Source of the DNA: Nitrincola sp. A-D6
Lineage (GTDB): Bacteria > Pseudomonadota > Gammaproteobacteria > Pseudomonadales > Balneatricaceae
Assembly: GCF_000764495.1 (NCBI RefSeq)
Contig: NZ_JRLB01000110.1
Location: forward strand, 1 to 64,000
Reading direction: 5' to 3'
Length of the DNA stretch: 64,000 nucleotides
Both the position numbers and the translations under genes were made by a program. The stretch's first letter is position 1; each line of letters starts with the position of its first letter. Below are positions 41,310 to 51,737 of the stretch, one piece after another. The notes under the pieces are model-generated. The model searched no databases. It was given only the letters and a program-made list of their open reading frames with translations, and was not told where the DNA came from.

Positions 41310-42601
41310 CAAATAAATCTGATAAAACCGACCAGAATAGCAATCCTGAAACGCCTGTACCTGAAACTGAACAATCTGCGACGGAAACTTCAGTTGAAGC
41401 TAATACAACCAGTGCGATGGACAGTCCTGCTGCCGAAAGCAGAGCAACCGAAAGCACGGCCACTGAAAGCACAGCCACTGAACCCGAGATCAACCAAGCC
41501 ACATCCGCTGCAGCCTTGAACAGCCCCGCACCAGAGGAGGCACCACAACCGCCGTCTCCCTGGCCTGCAAGAGCCGCACTGGTGATCGCTCTGGCCGCAT
41601 TGGGCTTATCCGGCTATCTGTTTTATCAGAATCAACAACTGCAGAATTCAACCATTAATTTGGCCGCCGAGGTCGAAACCCGACTGGCCAGCAATGCCAC
41701 TGAGGTTGCTCGCACGGTTTCGTCTGTTAGTGAGCAGGCCGCCAACATTAATCAGCAACTGGGCCAACTGCAGGAGCTAACTGCTGCCAGCCAGCGCAAT
41801 GTTGACGGCTTGCAGGAACGCTTGACCCAGAGCATACGTCAGGTTCAGGCACAGCAGGTCATTTCTGAAAAAGACTGGTTACTGGCCGAAGCTGAGTACC
41901 TGCTACGCCTTGCCAATCAACGTGTGCTGATGGAACAGAGTGCTACAGGCGCGCTGGCCCTGCTCAGGTCCGCCGACGAAATACTCCGACAGGCTGATGA
42001 CGCTGCACTCTATCCTGTACGTGAGGCACTGGCACAGGACATCGCCGCACTGGATGCCGTCCCGCGCCTGGATACAGAAGGTGTATTCTTGCGCCTTAGC
42101 GCATTGAATGCACGAGTGTCTGACCTGCGCATGACGCCCGTATCAGATCGACGCCAATTACCTGACATGTTAGAAGAAATGACACCTGAAGCGGTGCGTG
42201 ACACTTGGGGTGCCGGGGCCAAAAACGCACTATCCAATGCCATGTCCAAGCTGGACCAACTGGTTGTGATCCAGCAGCGTGATGAACCGGTTGAACCCTT
42301 ACTTTCCCCGGAACAGACCTACTACCTGCAGCAAAATCTGCACCTGATGCTAGAACAAGCACAGCATGCACTGCTGCAGCGCCGCCAAGGGGCTTATTCG
42401 CATAGTCTGGAAAAAGCCAGTCAATGGATAGCGGACTACTTTGAGCCCAGTGATGCCACCACCCAGTCATTGTTGCGCGGCTTAGATGAACTCAAGCAGA
42501 TTGACGTTGCCCCCGAGGTGCCTTCTATCAATGCCTCACTGGATGCCTTGCAAACCCACATCAGTGAACTGCGCCGCCTGAAGCGTGAAGGAGGCAACTG
42601 A
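41306..42601 (+). CDS. hemX: HemX-family membrane protein
   Basis: A 431-aa protein of the HemX (DUF513) family, whose role is unproven; the old claim of uroporphyrinogen methyltransferase activity in E. coli is doubtful. The first about 85 residues are a low-complexity cytoplasmic segment rich in Thr, Glu, Ser and Ala, with tandem ATES repeats. A single membrane helix (about 88-106, AALVIALAALGLSGYLFY) follows, then a coiled coil (about 110-200) and a conserved periplasmic helical domain (KDWLLAEAEYLLRLANQRV). It sits between hemD and hemY with a 4-base and a 1-base overlap. Confidence 0.9.
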   Translation: MTNKSDKTDQNSNPETPVPETEQSATETSVEANTTSAMDSPAAESRATESTATESTATEPEINQATSAAALNSPAPEEAPQPPSPWPARAALVIALAALGLSGYLFYQNQQLQNSTINLAAEVETRLASNATEVARTVSSVSEQAANINQQLGQLQELTAASQRNVDGLQERLTQSIRQVQAQQVISEKDWLLAEAEYLLRLANQRVLMEQSATGALALLRSADEILRQADDAALYPVREALAQDIAALDAVPRLDTEGVFLRLSALNARVSDLRMTPVSDRRQLPDMLEEMTPEAVRDTWGAGAKNALSNAMSKLDQLVVIQQRDEPVEPLLSPEQTYYLQQNLHLMLEQAQHALLQRRQGAYSHSLEKASQWIADYFEPSDATTQSLLRGLDELKQIDVAPEVPSINASLDALQTHISELRRLKREGGN

Positions 42602-43860
42602 TGAAACGCCTTTTTATCCTGTTACTGCTGGTATTGGTGGTTGGTGCCTGGACCGGTCAGATGATGGTAACCGATTCAGGTTATGTTTTACTGGCCTATA
42701 ACAACACCACTGTTGAAACCACTCTCTGGGTCTTTCTGATTGGTCTGTTGATCGCCTTTTTACTCTTACACGTAATTTTCAACCTGATCTTCAACACTCG
42801 TCTGCCCAGCGGACGCTTTCGCCAATGGCGTGTTACCAGGAAACAGCAGGCCGCACGTAAAAAAACCCTGCAAGGCCTGCTGGCTCTGTCTGAAGGCGAG
42901 TGGTATAAAGCACAGAAAGTGCTGACCCGCAGTGCCGAAGACTTTGATCTACCAGCAATCAACTACCTTGCAGCTGCTCGAGCCGCACATGAAAACGGCG
43001 ACCAGGCCGGTGCAGATGACCTGCTGAAAAAAGCACTGAAAACCACGCCTGAAGCCGGTCTGGCGGTAAGCATTACCCAGGCCCAGATTCAGGTTGCCCG
43101 TGGACAATTAGAGGCCGCTCTGGCCAACTTATTAAAGTTGCGCCGCAAACAGCCGCAAAACAAACAAATTTTAGCTCTATTGGCTGATGTCTCGACCCAG
43201 CTGCATGACTGGCAGGGTGTTGCTGATATTCTTCCAGATCTACGCCGCAGTAAAGCACTACCGCTGGAAAACCTGAATCGCCTTGAGCGAGAGACACTGT
43301 TACATCTGCTGTACAAACAGAAGACGCCAAGCGCTGGAGGCTCTGTACCAGAACCTGAACAACAGGTTCGTCAACTGCAAAGTATCTGGGTCAGCATGCC
43401 TGAAACTGCATCGGGTTACGATGAGGTGGTGGCAGAGTATGCCCATCAGTTGATGGCTGCAGGCGGCCATAAGGCTGCTGAGTCGCTGCTGAAAAAGCGT
43501 TTGGAGTCTCGCTGGAGTGAAGCGTTGATTCCTCTGTACGGCCTGATTGACAGTCCCAAGCCGCGTAAACCATATCAGCAGGCACAACAATGGTTATCAA
43601 CTTATGAACAGAGCCCCGGGCTGTACATCGCCCTGGCCAGACTGGCAGCAAAGTGCCAGCTATGGAGTGAAGCCGTTGGGTTTTATGAGCAGAGTCTGAG
43701 TCTTGATCCTGATCTGGACACCTGTGCCGAGCTTGCCCGCCTGCTACGACAGCTGGATCAACCCGATAAAGCGATGCAAGTCATGAATCAGGGTATCCGT
43801 CAATTAACCGAGAAGCTGCCTGATCTACCCCTGCCACAACCGGCACTCAAGGCAGATTAA
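42601..43860 (+). CDS. hemY: HemY protein, membrane TPR protein
   Basis: A 419-aa inner-membrane protein of the gammaproteobacterial HemY family; it is not the Bacillus protoporphyrinogen oxidase of the same name. Two membrane segments (about residues 2-20 and 40-62) are followed by helical TPR-like repeats. These include GLLALSEGEWYKAQKVLTRS, LYIALARLAAKCQLWSEAVG and YEQSLSLDPDLDTCAELARLL. The exact role in haem synthesis is unclear. Its ATG overlaps the hemX stop. A perfect 16-bp hairpin lies after the stop. Confidence 0.92.
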   Translation: MKRLFILLLLVLVVGAWTGQMMVTDSGYVLLAYNNTTVETTLWVFLIGLLIAFLLLHVIFNLIFNTRLPSGRFRQWRVTRKQQAARKKTLQGLLALSEGEWYKAQKVLTRSAEDFDLPAINYLAAARAAHENGDQAGADDLLKKALKTTPEAGLAVSITQAQIQVARGQLEAALANLLKLRRKQPQNKQILALLADVSTQLHDWQGVADILPDLRRSKALPLENLNRLERETLLHLLYKQKTPSAGGSVPEPEQQVRQLQSIWVSMPETASGYDEVVAEYAHQLMAAGGHKAAESLLKKRLESRWSEALIPLYGLIDSPKPRKPYQQAQQWLSTYEQSPGLYIALARLAAKCQLWSEAVGFYEQSLSLDPDLDTCAELARLLRQLDQPDKAMQVMNQGIRQLTEKLPDLPLPQPALKAD

Positions 43861-43873
43861 TCCCCACAATAGC

Positions 43874-43910
43874 CCAGGGTTGTATCTGAATACATCAGAT
43901 ACAACCCTGG
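43874..43910. terminator. Perfect 16-bp hairpin between hemY and fre
   Basis: CCAGGGTTGTATCTGA and its exact reverse complement flank a 5-nt loop, 13 bp after hemY and 29 bp before the end of convergent fre. Neither side has a U-tract. It may act as an RNA 3'-end barrier for both transcripts, or need Rho to terminate. Confidence 0.6.
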
Positions 43911-43939
43911 ATCTACACCTCTACCTGGGTATAGAAATA

Positions 43940-44679
43940 TCAGCCGGTCGCTTTGGGGCGAGGTGCGTAGGCGAATACATCGGCATGTATCTGGCGTTCA
44001 CTAACACCCTTGGCTTCCAGTGCATCCACTAGGCATATACCATACCTGGTGAACCACAAGCATAAATATCTGTTGTAGCAGCTGCTATTAAATCAGCCGC
44101 CACAACGTCGGGTAACAGCCCACAGCGACCCTGCCAGGTATCCTCCGGTTCGGACAATACAGCGGTATACTGCAGGTTGGGGTACTCGCTGGCCCACTGG
44201 CGCGCCAGACTATCCAGGTAAAGATCATCAGCAACACGTCCACCCCAGTAGACATGGATAGACTGCGTCACCTGATTCACCAACAGATGTTCAACCATGC
44301 TTTTGATTTGGGCAAATCCGGTACTACCGGCAACAAAAAAAAGGGTCCGCTCTGGCACTAATGCAGTCGCAGAAAGATGGCATTGACCCATGGCCATGCA
44401 CAGCTCCACTTCCGACGCCTGCTCCAGATGGGCAACGAGTGCACAGTTCATTTCACTATCCGGCATATGACGGATATGTAACTCTAATGCATCAATATTC
44501 TCTGGAGCTGATGCGATAGAAAAGAACGCACTGCGACCATCCGGCAAAAACAACTCAAGATACTGACCGGCACGAAAAGTTACTGACTCAGCAGCTGACG
44601 CTTGCAGCGCAATCCGAACCCGATAGACATCCCGGTTCAGGCGTTCATTACTGATTATTTTTGCCGTATATCTATTCAA
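43940..44679 (-). CDS. fre: NAD(P)H-flavin reductase, Fre/LuxG type (frame interrupted)
   Basis: Reduces free flavins with NAD(P)H; in E. coli, Fre lies beside UbiD. The N-terminal FAD-type barrel has the [14 protein letters not shown] and [10 protein letters not shown] motifs (R/SxYS-like region altered to FFSIAS). The NAD(P) domain has [20 protein letters not shown] and ending CGSPGMVYA. The frame stops at a TAG near 44029; one added C gives [24 protein letters not shown] to a stop at 43940-43942, about 246 aa. No 2Fe-2S domain is present. It overlaps ubiD by 8 bases. Confidence 0.9.
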
Positions 44680-46164
44680 AATTCTCTCCAGGCACTATGC
44701 CTAAACTGTCCCATATTTCATCCACATGTGCCTTGACCTCTGCAGACATCTGAATCGGCTCCCCCCACTCACGCTGGGTTTCACCCGGCCACTTGTTGGT
44801 TGCATCCATGCCCATTTTTGATCCCAGACCGGAAACTGGTGACGCAAAATCCAGGTAATCAATTGGCGTATTTTCGATCATGACCGTATCTCTGGCAGGG
44901 TCCATACGTGTAGTCATAGCCCAGATAACATCCTGCCAGTCTCGCGCATTAATATCATCATCACAGACAATCACAAACTTGGTGTACATAAATTGACGCA
45001 GAAACGACCATACACCCAGCATCACCCGTTTGGCGTGGCCAGGGTACTGTTTTTTCATCGTCACCACAGCCAGGCGATAGGAGCAACCTTCAGGTGGCAG
45101 GTAGAAATCCACTATCTCGGGAAACTGTTTCTGCAGAATTGGTACAAATACTTCATTTAGTGCTACACCCAACACCGCAGGTTCATCCGGTGGTCTACCG
45201 GTATAGGTACTATGGTAGATTGGATTTTTACGATGCGTAATACGTTCCACGGTAAAAACCGGGAAGTGATCCACTTCATTATAATAGCCAGTGTGATCTC
45301 CAAACGGTCCTTCTGCGGCAGTTTCATCCGGATCGATATAGCCTTCCAGAATAAACTCAGCGCTCGCCGGTACCTGCAGATCATTGCCAATACACTTCAC
45401 CAGCTCGGTCTTTCCACCACGCAGTAAGCCAGCAAAGGCATACTCTGACAGCGTGTCCGGAACCGGTGTTACCGCCCCAAGAATGGTGGCAGGGTCTGCA
45501 CCCAACGCCACAGCAACCGGAAAAGGCTGTCCGGGGTGCTGCTGTTTCCACTCGCGAAAATCCAGCGCGCCACCACGGTGTGCCAACCAGCGCATGATGA
45601 GTTTATTTCTACCAATCAATTGCTGTCGGTAAATACCGAGATTCTGACGACTTTTATTCGGTCCACGGGTAATGACCAACGGCCAGGTCACTAAGGGTCC
45701 GGCATCGCCTGGCCAGCAGGTTTGAATTGGCAAACGATACAGATCAACGGCATCACCTTCGGTGACCACCGCCTGACAAGGTGCGGATTTAACCAGCTTC
45801 GGCCCCATATTCAGTACTTGCCTGAATACTGGCAGTTTATCCCAGGCATCCTTGAAGCCCTTGGGCGGCTCAGGTTCTTTTAACTGCGCCAGCAATAGAC
45901 CCACATCTCGCAGGCCGATACAGATTCTTGCCCCATACCCAAAGCCACCCGTTCCGGGGTACCGAACAAGTTTGCCAGCACCGGGATATCAAAGCCGATG
46001 GGATTCTCAAACAACAGCGCAGGTCCGCCTGCACGCAGAGTTCGATCCGCAATTTCGGTCATCTCCAGCACAGGGCTGACAGGCTGGGTAATGCGCTTGA
46101 GTTGGCCTCTGGCCTCAAGCATCTGGATAAAATCACGAAGGTCTTGATATTTTGGCGTGGACAT
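44672..46164 (-). CDS. ubiD: 3-octaprenyl-4-hydroxybenzoate decarboxylase (frame interrupted)
   Basis: A prenylated-FMN-dependent decarboxylase of ubiquinone synthesis; the cofactor is supplied by UbiX, not present here. The N terminus ([25 protein letters not shown]) and [23 protein letters not shown] are in one frame, which breaks near 45906 after GQESVSA. One added C gives [21 protein letters not shown] and about 497 aa, the same length as the E. coli protein. Catalytic-region motifs [24 protein letters not shown] and [15 protein letters not shown] are intact. It lies after rho and trxA and just before fre. Confidence 0.94.
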
Positions 46165-46185
46165 AACTAGGTCTTACCGGACACT

Positions 46186-46216
46186 GACACCCAGACAGCA
46201 AAGCTGCCTGGGTGTC
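46186..46216 (-). terminator. Hairpin between rho and ubiD
   Basis: GACACCCAGGCAGC pairs with GCTGTCTGGGTGTC (14 bp, one G-U) around a 3-nt loop, 22 bp before the ubiD start on the minus strand. No U-tract follows; it could be a rho mRNA 3'-end structure. A second imperfect stem (AAAGAGT/ACTCTTT) lies between it and the rho stop. Confidence 0.5.
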
Positions 46217-46265
46217 TGGGTGAAAGAGTTCTAACTGATACGCTAAACACTCTTTTGCAGATCGT

Positions 46266-47525
46266 TTACTTACGCTTCATCGACTGGAAAAACTCATCAT
46301 TGGTCTTAAAGTCTTTCAGCTTGTCGATCACAAACTCTGTAGCGGCGGAGTCATCCATCGGATCCAGCAATTTACGCAAAATCCAGATACGCTGCAGCTC
46401 ATCTTCTGTGGTCAACAGATCTTCACGACGCGTGCCTGAACGGCGGATATTAATCGCCGGGAACACGCGTTTTTCAGCAATACGACGGTCTAAATGTACT
46501 TCGGCATTACCGGTACCCTTAAACTCTTCGTAGATCACTTCATCCATTTTTGAACCGGTATCCACCAGCGCTGTTGCAATGATTGTCAGGCTGCCACCTT
46601 CTTCGATGTTACGTGCAGCACCAAAGAAACGCTTGGGGCGCTCCAGCGCGTGAGCATCAACACCACCTGTCAGCACTTTACCGGAAGATGGAATCACGGT
46701 GTTATATGCTCGGGCCAGACGGGTAATGGAGTCCAGCAGAATGACGACATCTTTTTTGTGCTCTGTCAGGCGCTTGGCCTTTTCCAGCACCATTTCTGCT
46801 ACCTGTACGTGACGCGAAGGCGGTTCATCAAAGGTTGAAGCAACAACTTCACCGCGCACAGTACGCTGCATATCAGTCACTTCTTCCGGACGCTCATCTA
46901 TCAACAACACAATCAGGTAACAGTCTGGGCTGTTGCGGGTAATGCTGTTGGCAATATTCTGCAACATCAGCGTTTTACCAGCTTTAGGTGGCGATACGAT
47001 CAACGCACGTTGACCCTTGCCCATAGGCGAAACCAGGTCGATAACGCGGGCGGTGATATCTTCAGTACTGCCATTACCGACTTCCATGCGTATGCGCGAC
47101 TGGGCGAATAGCGGCGTCAGGTTCTCAAACAGTATTTTATTCTTGGCATTTTCAGGACGGTCAAAGTTGATTTCGCTGACTTTCAACAACGCAAAATAAC
47201 GTTCACCATCTTTCGGTGGCCTGATTTTTCCAGCGATGGTGTCGCCTGTACGCAGATTAAAGCGACGAATCTGGCTGGGTGATACATATATATCATCGGG
47301 TCCGGCCAGGTACGACGAATCAGCCGAACGTAAAAAACCAAAGCCATCTTGAAGTATTTCAAGAACGCCATCGCCATATATATCTTCACCACTGACAGCA
47401 TGCTTTTTCAGGATGGCAAAAATCACGTCCTGTTTGCGGGAACGGGCCATGTTCTGGATGCCCATGCTGTTTGCTATTTCCAGTAGGTCTGGAACACTTT
47501 TGAGTTTTAATTCAGATAGATTCAT
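46266..47525 (-). CDS. rho: Transcription termination factor Rho
   Basis: A 419-aa hexameric RNA-dependent ATPase that terminates transcription. N-terminal RNA-binding domain (about residues 1-130, with [17 protein letters not shown] and [25 protein letters not shown]). Walker A is [13 protein letters not shown], Walker B ends in [13 protein letters not shown], and the Q/R loops include RKLLDPM near the end. Length matches E. coli Rho. It follows trxA after a 266-bp leader, in line with Rho-dependent self-control in E. coli; the order trxA-rho is conserved. Confidence 0.98.
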   Translation of the reverse strand: MNLSELKLKSVPDLLEIANSMGIQNMARSRKQDVIFAILKKHAVSGEDIYGDGVLEILQDGFGFLRSADSSYLAGPDDIYVSPSQIRRFNLRTGDTIAGKIRPPKDGERYFALLKVSEINFDRPENAKNKILFENLTPLFAQSRIRMEVGNGSTEDITARVIDLVSPMGKGQRALIVSPPKAGKTLMLQNIANSITRNSPDCYLIVLLIDERPEEVTDMQRTVRGEVVASTFDEPPSRHVQVAEMVLEKAKRLTEHKKDVVILLDSITRLARAYNTVIPSSGKVLTGGVDAHALERPKRFFGAARNIEEGGSLTIIATALVDTGSKMDEVIYEEFKGTGNAEVHLDRRIAEKRVFPAINIRRSGTRREDLLTTEDELQRIWILRKLLDPMDDSAATEFVIDKLKDFKTNDEFFQSMKRK

Positions 47526-47791
47526 AGTTTTTTAGGATGCAGCCAAACGAAGGCTGATTATTGAATGGAAAGCCGGAGGATTTAGTTGGAAAGAGATTGT
47601 TTCAGTAGATCAACAGATCGCACTGTAACACCCTGCCGGGATCTGACAGGATCATCAGCCAAGCACAGAATGAATATAAAGTGTTTAACGACGCCTGTCC
47701 AGTATCCTTGGATATTATCCTTAAGCAGTTGATCCAGAGCAATCTCATTGAAAAGGGTGGATAGCTCCAACCCTTTCACCGTGATGCTCAC
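47526..47791 (-). promoter_or_regulatory. rho leader region
   Basis: A 266-bp non-coding stretch between trxA and rho. It contains a weak stem after trxA (GAAAGGGT/ACCCTTTTC, about 47751-47777) and no confident promoter. Enteric rho has an attenuated leader of similar size, at which Rho limits its own synthesis; the same is plausible here. A 69-codon open frame in this stretch overlaps trxA and has no protein-like features, so I treat the region as non-coding. Confidence 0.5.
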
Positions 47792-48117
47792 TCAGAGATT
47801 AGCATCGATAAATGCAGAAAGCTGGGACTTGGACAAGCACCCACTTTAGTCGCTTCCACACTGCCGCCTTTAAACAGCATCAGCGTGGGGATACCACGAA
47901 TACCAAACTTGGGAGGGGTGTCATTGTTTTCATCGATATTGAGCTTGCAAACTTTTAACTGCCCAGCATACTCTTTGGCAATCTCTTCTAATACAGGGGC
48001 AATCATTTTGCAGGGGCCACACCATTCTGCCCAGTAATCTACCAGAACGGGGCTGTCTGCTTTTACCACTTCTTCTTCAAAAGTGGCATCGGTGACATTG
48101 ATAATGTTTTCACTCAT
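47792..48117 (-). CDS. trxA: Thioredoxin 1 (frame interrupted near the C terminus)
   Basis: A small redox protein that reduces disulfides. The start is ATG 48117 ([17 protein letters not shown]) with a GGAG ribosome site. The active site is WCGPC (residues 32-36), preceded by VLVDYWAE; cis-proline is in RGIPTLMLF. The frame breaks near 47833: after KVGA it shifts into a wrong tail. One added T gives [18 protein letters not shown] and a stop at 47792-47794, 108 aa, the usual length. It precedes rho, as in E. coli and Pseudomonas, and is divergent from ppx. Confidence 0.94.
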
Positions 48118-48168
48118 GTCTCTGTTTCTCCATTGCACCGGGTGCTTTGTAATAGCTGTTATATGAGG

Positions 48169-48198
48169 ATCATAACACCAGCCGTGTATACTTGTGAA
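48169..48198 (-). promoter_or_regulatory. Candidate trxA promoter
   Basis: Minus strand TTCACA (48198-48193), 18-bp spacer, TATGAT (48174-48169), about 52 bp before the trxA start. The -35 is a partial match. Confidence 0.4.
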
Positions 48199-48262
48199 CT
48201 TATCCGCATGGCATAGATACGCCAAGAAAAGTATTTTTCGGCTTCTTATGCGCCAGCACGTC

Positions 48263-48290
48263 TGGCAAAATAACGGCCATTCGCTATAAA
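48263..48290 (+). promoter_or_regulatory. Candidate ppx promoter
   Basis: TGGCAA (48263-48268), 16-bp spacer, TATAAA (48285-48290). It would give a very short leader before the ATG at 48311, leaving just room for the GGAG ribosome site. Confidence 0.35.
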
Positions 48291-48310
48291 AATGTGACGT
48301 GGAGCGCTTA

Positions 48311-49837
48311 ATGGAAGTATACGAACAGCCGGACCGGCCCGATCAACCCGAAGAGGGGGCTCTGCTGGCGGCAATCGATATAGGCTCCAACAGTTTTCAT
48401 ATGGTGGTTGCCCGACTGGTAGACGGAGAGTTAAAACCCGTCGATGTCATGTCAGAAAAAGTTCAACTGGCTGCCGGACTGGATGAAGCCGGCACCCTCT
48501 CAGAGGAAGCCCAGCAACGCGGGATCGATTGTCTGCGACGTTTCGCTGAACGGGTCAAAGAGCTGCCCCGATCAGCCATACGAGCCGTTGCCACCAATGC
48601 CCTGCGTGAGGCCGCTAATCGCCACGAGTTTGCCAACCGTGCCGCCGCCGTAATGGGACTGCCCCTTCAGGTTATTTCCGGCTATGAGGAAGCCCGTCTG
48701 ATTTATCTTGGCGTGGCGCATACCCTGGCTGATGATACCGGGCGGCGACTGGTCATCGACATAGGCGGCGGTAGCACTGAATGCATCATCGGTGAGCGCT
48801 TTGAGTCACGATTACTTGAAAGTCTGCAACTGGGCTGTGTCAGCTTCTCTGAAGAATTTTTTCCCGGCGGACAGTTAACCGACAAGGGATTCCAACAAGC
48901 CAAAATGGCCGCCATGCAGGAGTTGCTGTCAATCCGGCGCAACTATCGCCGCATGGGCTGGCAAAGCTGTGTCGGCTCATCCGGCACGGCTAAAGCCATC
49001 AAACAGGCCTGTATAGAACTTGGCTTTTCCTCAGGCCCTATCAGCGCCGAAGCGCTCAATCAGCTCAAAGCCTATCTATTGAAGTTCAGCCATACAGATG
49101 AAATCAGCCTAAACAGCATCAAACCGGAACGCAAAGCGGTATTGCCTGCAGGCACGGCCATCATGTGCGCGATTTTTGAGTCACTGGATATTAGCACCAT
49201 GGAATATTCAGACGGTGCACTTCGCGAGGGTGTACTTTACGATATGGCTGGTCGCCTGCGTCATGAGGACGTACGCGAGCGCACCATCAATGCACTCATG
49301 AAACGCCATCATATTGACAGCCGCCATGCCGCCAATGTTGAAGCCACTGCACTGATCTTGCTAGCCCAGGTGAGTGACAGCTGGCAGCTTCAGGAACATG
49401 AGTTTCACGACATGCTCTGCTGGTCAGCACGTACACATGAAATCGGCCTGACAATTTCCCACAACCGTTTTCATCGCCACAGCGCCTATTTACTGCAAAA
49501 CTGTGACCTGCCTGGGTTCAGCAACACAGAACAGCAACTGCTCGCCTTTTTGGCCAGAGCCCACCGCCGCAAACTACCCAAGGATGAGTGGAAACTTCTA
49601 CCTGAAGATAAGCAATTGCCTTACATACGCTTGAGCCTGCTGCTTCGCCTTGCAGTTATCCTGCACCGCAGTCGCAGTAAAGCCCGCTTGCCCGCATTCA
49701 AACTGCAGGCCGATAATCAGAAAATCACCTTGTCATTCCCTAATGAATGGCTGCAGCACCACCCCCTCACTCAGACAGACCTGGAGAGCGAAGTGGATTA
49801 TCTGAAGAGCATCGACTACAAACTGAAGTGCAGTTGA
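48311..49837 (+). CDS. ppx: Exopolyphosphatase (Ppx/GppA family)
   Basis: Hydrolyses inorganic polyphosphate from its ends, and may also act on pppGpp. The start is ATG 48311 with GGAG upstream; a GTG 12 bases earlier is less likely. The 508-aa protein has the ASKHA phosphate loops [15 protein letters not shown] and [15 protein letters not shown], then [17 protein letters not shown]-terminal HD-like domain (about residues 315-505, with [21 protein letters not shown]) follows; this is the long Ppx form. Ppx is chosen over GppA from length and the neighbouring trxA, as in Pseudomonas. A bidirectional terminator follows. Confidence 0.9.
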   Translation: MEVYEQPDRPDQPEEGALLAAIDIGSNSFHMVVARLVDGELKPVDVMSEKVQLAAGLDEAGTLSEEAQQRGIDCLRRFAERVKELPRSAIRAVATNALREAANRHEFANRAAAVMGLPLQVISGYEEARLIYLGVAHTLADDTGRRLVIDIGGGSTECIIGERFESRLLESLQLGCVSFSEEFFPGGQLTDKGFQQAKMAAMQELLSIRRNYRRMGWQSCVGSSGTAKAIKQACIELGFSSGPISAEALNQLKAYLLKFSHTDEISLNSIKPERKAVLPAGTAIMCAIFESLDISTMEYSDGALREGVLYDMAGRLRHEDVRERTINALMKRHHIDSRHAANVEATALILLAQVSDSWQLQEHEFHDMLCWSARTHEIGLTISHNRFHRHSAYLLQNCDLPGFSNTEQQLLAFLARAHRRKLPKDEWKLLPEDKQLPYIRLSLLLRLAVILHRSRSKARLPAFKLQADNQKITLSFPNEWLQHHPLTQTDLESEVDYLKSIDYKLKCS

Positions 49838-49860
49838 GTTCCAACCAGGGGGCTTGCAGA

Positions 49861-49900
49861 TATAAAAAAAGGGTGATCAGTCGATCACCCTTTTTTTATA
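49861..49900. terminator. Bidirectional terminator between ppx and pckA
   Basis: An 18-bp perfect stem, TATAAAAAAAGGGTGATC with its reverse complement, flanks a 4-nt loop. The A- and T-runs give a U-tract in both directions, so it can end both ppx (plus) and pckA (minus). Confidence 0.9.
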
Positions 49901-49966
49901 TACCGGAGTTACGTCAGCCGCGTGCGCATGAGTGGGCAGAAGCGACGATGTTACAGAGTAATACCC

Positions 49967-51514
49967 TTACAGTTCAGGACCCGCTTTAACGATCTCTTCT
50001 GAAATACCGTTAAACTTGGTGAAATTATTCACAAACTGCCCAATCAGATCTTTCGCAGCCGCATCATAAGCCGCCGGATCAGCCCAGGTTTCACGTGGAT
50101 TCAATAACTCACTGTTTACACCTGGTACAGCGACAGGCACAGCCAGATTGATACCCGGTAACTGCTGAGTTTCACAGTCTTTCAGCGCACCACTTTGAAT
50201 CGCACTGATAATAGCCCGGGTTGTCGGGATACTGAACCGCTCACCGGTACCATAAGAACCTCCGGTCCAGCCCGTATTGACCAGATAAACCCGTGAGCCA
50301 TAATCGCTGATACGCTTCATCAGCAGATCAGCATAAACATGGGCCGGACGCGGGAAGAAGGGCGCACCAAAGCAGGTTGAGAAGGTGGATTTAATCCCGC
50401 CACCTGAACCCATTTCGGTAGAACCAACCAGGGCCGTATAGCCTGACAGAAAATGGTAGGCGGCGGCTTCCTTAGTCAGTACCGACACAGGTGGTAGCAC
50501 CCCTGTCAGGTCACAGGTCAGAAACACAATTGAATCCGGCTCTTCCCCCATATTGGTTGCAGAGCGTTTATCAACATGCTCCAGCGGGTAGGCACAACGA
50601 CCATTTTCAGTCAGCGACGTGTCGTTATAATCAGCTTTGCGGCAAGCGTTCAGGGTAACGTTTTCAACGATGGCACCAAAGCGAATCGCATCCCAGATAA
50701 TCGGTTCGTTCTTTTTGCTCAGATTGATGGTCTTGGCATAACAGCCACCTTCAATATTAAACACAACCCCCTTGCCCCAGCCGTGCTCATCATCACCTAT
50801 CAGGTAGCGCTCAGGATCGGCAGACAGCGTGGTTTTACCGGTACCGGACAAGCCAAAGAACAGCGTAGTTGAACCATCTTCACCTATGTTAGCTGAACAA
50901 TGCATCGGCAGCACATCATGCTCTGGCAGCAGGAAGTTCTGTACCGAGAACATGGCCTTTTTCATTTCACCTGCGTAACGCATACCGGCGATGAGCACTT
51001 TGCGCTCAGCAAAGTTGAGTATGACGCAACCATCACTATGGGTACCATCACGCTCCGGATCACAGACAAAGCCTGCCGCATTAATGATCTGCCATTCAGG
51101 CTTATCTTTAGGGTTGTACTGATGCGGACGGATAAACAGGTTCAGGCCGAACAGATTCTGCCAGGCCGTCTGTGTAGTCATTTTGACTGGCAAGTAATAG
51201 TTGTGGTCAGATCCAACGTGAACCTGAGAGACAAAGCGCTCTTCGCCTTCCAGCCAGTTTTCCACGCGCTGCCAAAGGGCATCAAACTTGTCAGCATCAA
51301 ACGGGCGGTTAACCTGCCCCCAGTCGATAGAGGCCGACGTAGAGGGTTCCTTAACAATGAAACGATCCATCGGTGAACGACCGGTACGTTTTCCGGTAGT
51401 TACGACCAATGCACCGGTATCAGCCAGTACGCCTTCCTGGCGCTGCAGAGCACGCTCCACCAGTTCAGCAGGGCTCAGATTCTGATGTGCAATTGTGACA
51501 GTGTCTGTAGTCAT
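49967..51514 (-). CDS. pckA: Phosphoenolpyruvate carboxykinase (ATP)
   Basis: Converts oxaloacetate and ATP to PEP, CO2 and ADP, the entry step of gluconeogenesis. The 515-aa protein has the ATP-type P-loop [26 protein letters not shown] (about residues 230-255) and the kinase-1a region. Substrate-site [12 protein letters not shown] lies near the N terminus. Length is close to the 540-aa E. coli protein. It lies after hslO, separated by 223 bp that contain a promoter region and direct repeats, and is closed by the terminator at 49861-49900. Confidence 0.97.
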   Translation of the reverse strand: MTTDTVTIAHQNLSPAELVERALQRQEGVLADTGALVVTTGKRTGRSPMDRFIVKEPSTSASIDWGQVNRPFDADKFDALWQRVENWLEGEERFVSQVHVGSDHNYYLPVKMTTQTAWQNLFGLNLFIRPHQYNPKDKPEWQIINAAGFVCDPERDGTHSDGCVILNFAERKVLIAGMRYAGEMKKAMFSVQNFLLPEHDVLPMHCSANIGEDGSTTLFFGLSGTGKTTLSADPERYLIGDDEHGWGKGVVFNIEGGCYAKTINLSKKNEPIIWDAIRFGAIVENVTLNACRKADYNDTSLTENGRCAYPLEHVDKRSATNMGEEPDSIVFLTCDLTGVLPPVSVLTKEAAAYHFLSGYTALVGSTEMGSGGGIKSTFSTCFGAPFFPRPAHVYADLLMKRISDYGSRVYLVNTGWTGGSYGTGERFSIPTTRAIISAIQSGALKDCETQQLPGINLAVPVAVPGVNSELLNPRETWADPAAYDAAAKDLIGQFVNNFTKFNGISEEIVKAGPEL

Positions 51515-51630
51515 TACGCTTTCCCTTGGCTTGATGCCAACAAATTACTGAATAGCAAATGCGAGCCCTGATCGGATACGCCACAGGTATCTGAGGTACG
51601 TCGCAGTGTTAATATACCGGCTTGCATAAA

Positions 51631-51661
51631 TTATTATTGCTTATAAGGACGCCTATTATTG
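51631..51661. repeat. Direct repeats upstream of pckA
   Basis: TATTATTGC occurs at 51631-51639 and 51653-51661, 22 bp apart, about two turns of the helix. On the pckA strand this reads GCAATAATA twice. The spacing suits a dimeric regulator bound to one face of the DNA; no promoter hexamers are convincing nearby. Confidence 0.4.
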
Positions 51662-51737
51662 CATAAAAAAACCGCTATGTGGACAACCGGAAACGCTTCG
51701 CATTAACAGTTTTACTAAAGTCGCAACGTTACGTAAT

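Noticed and set aside
47582-47791. A 69-codon open frame between trxA and rho (minus strand)
   Set aside because: Overlaps the end of trxA, no ribosome site and no protein-like features; the region is more likely the rho leader.
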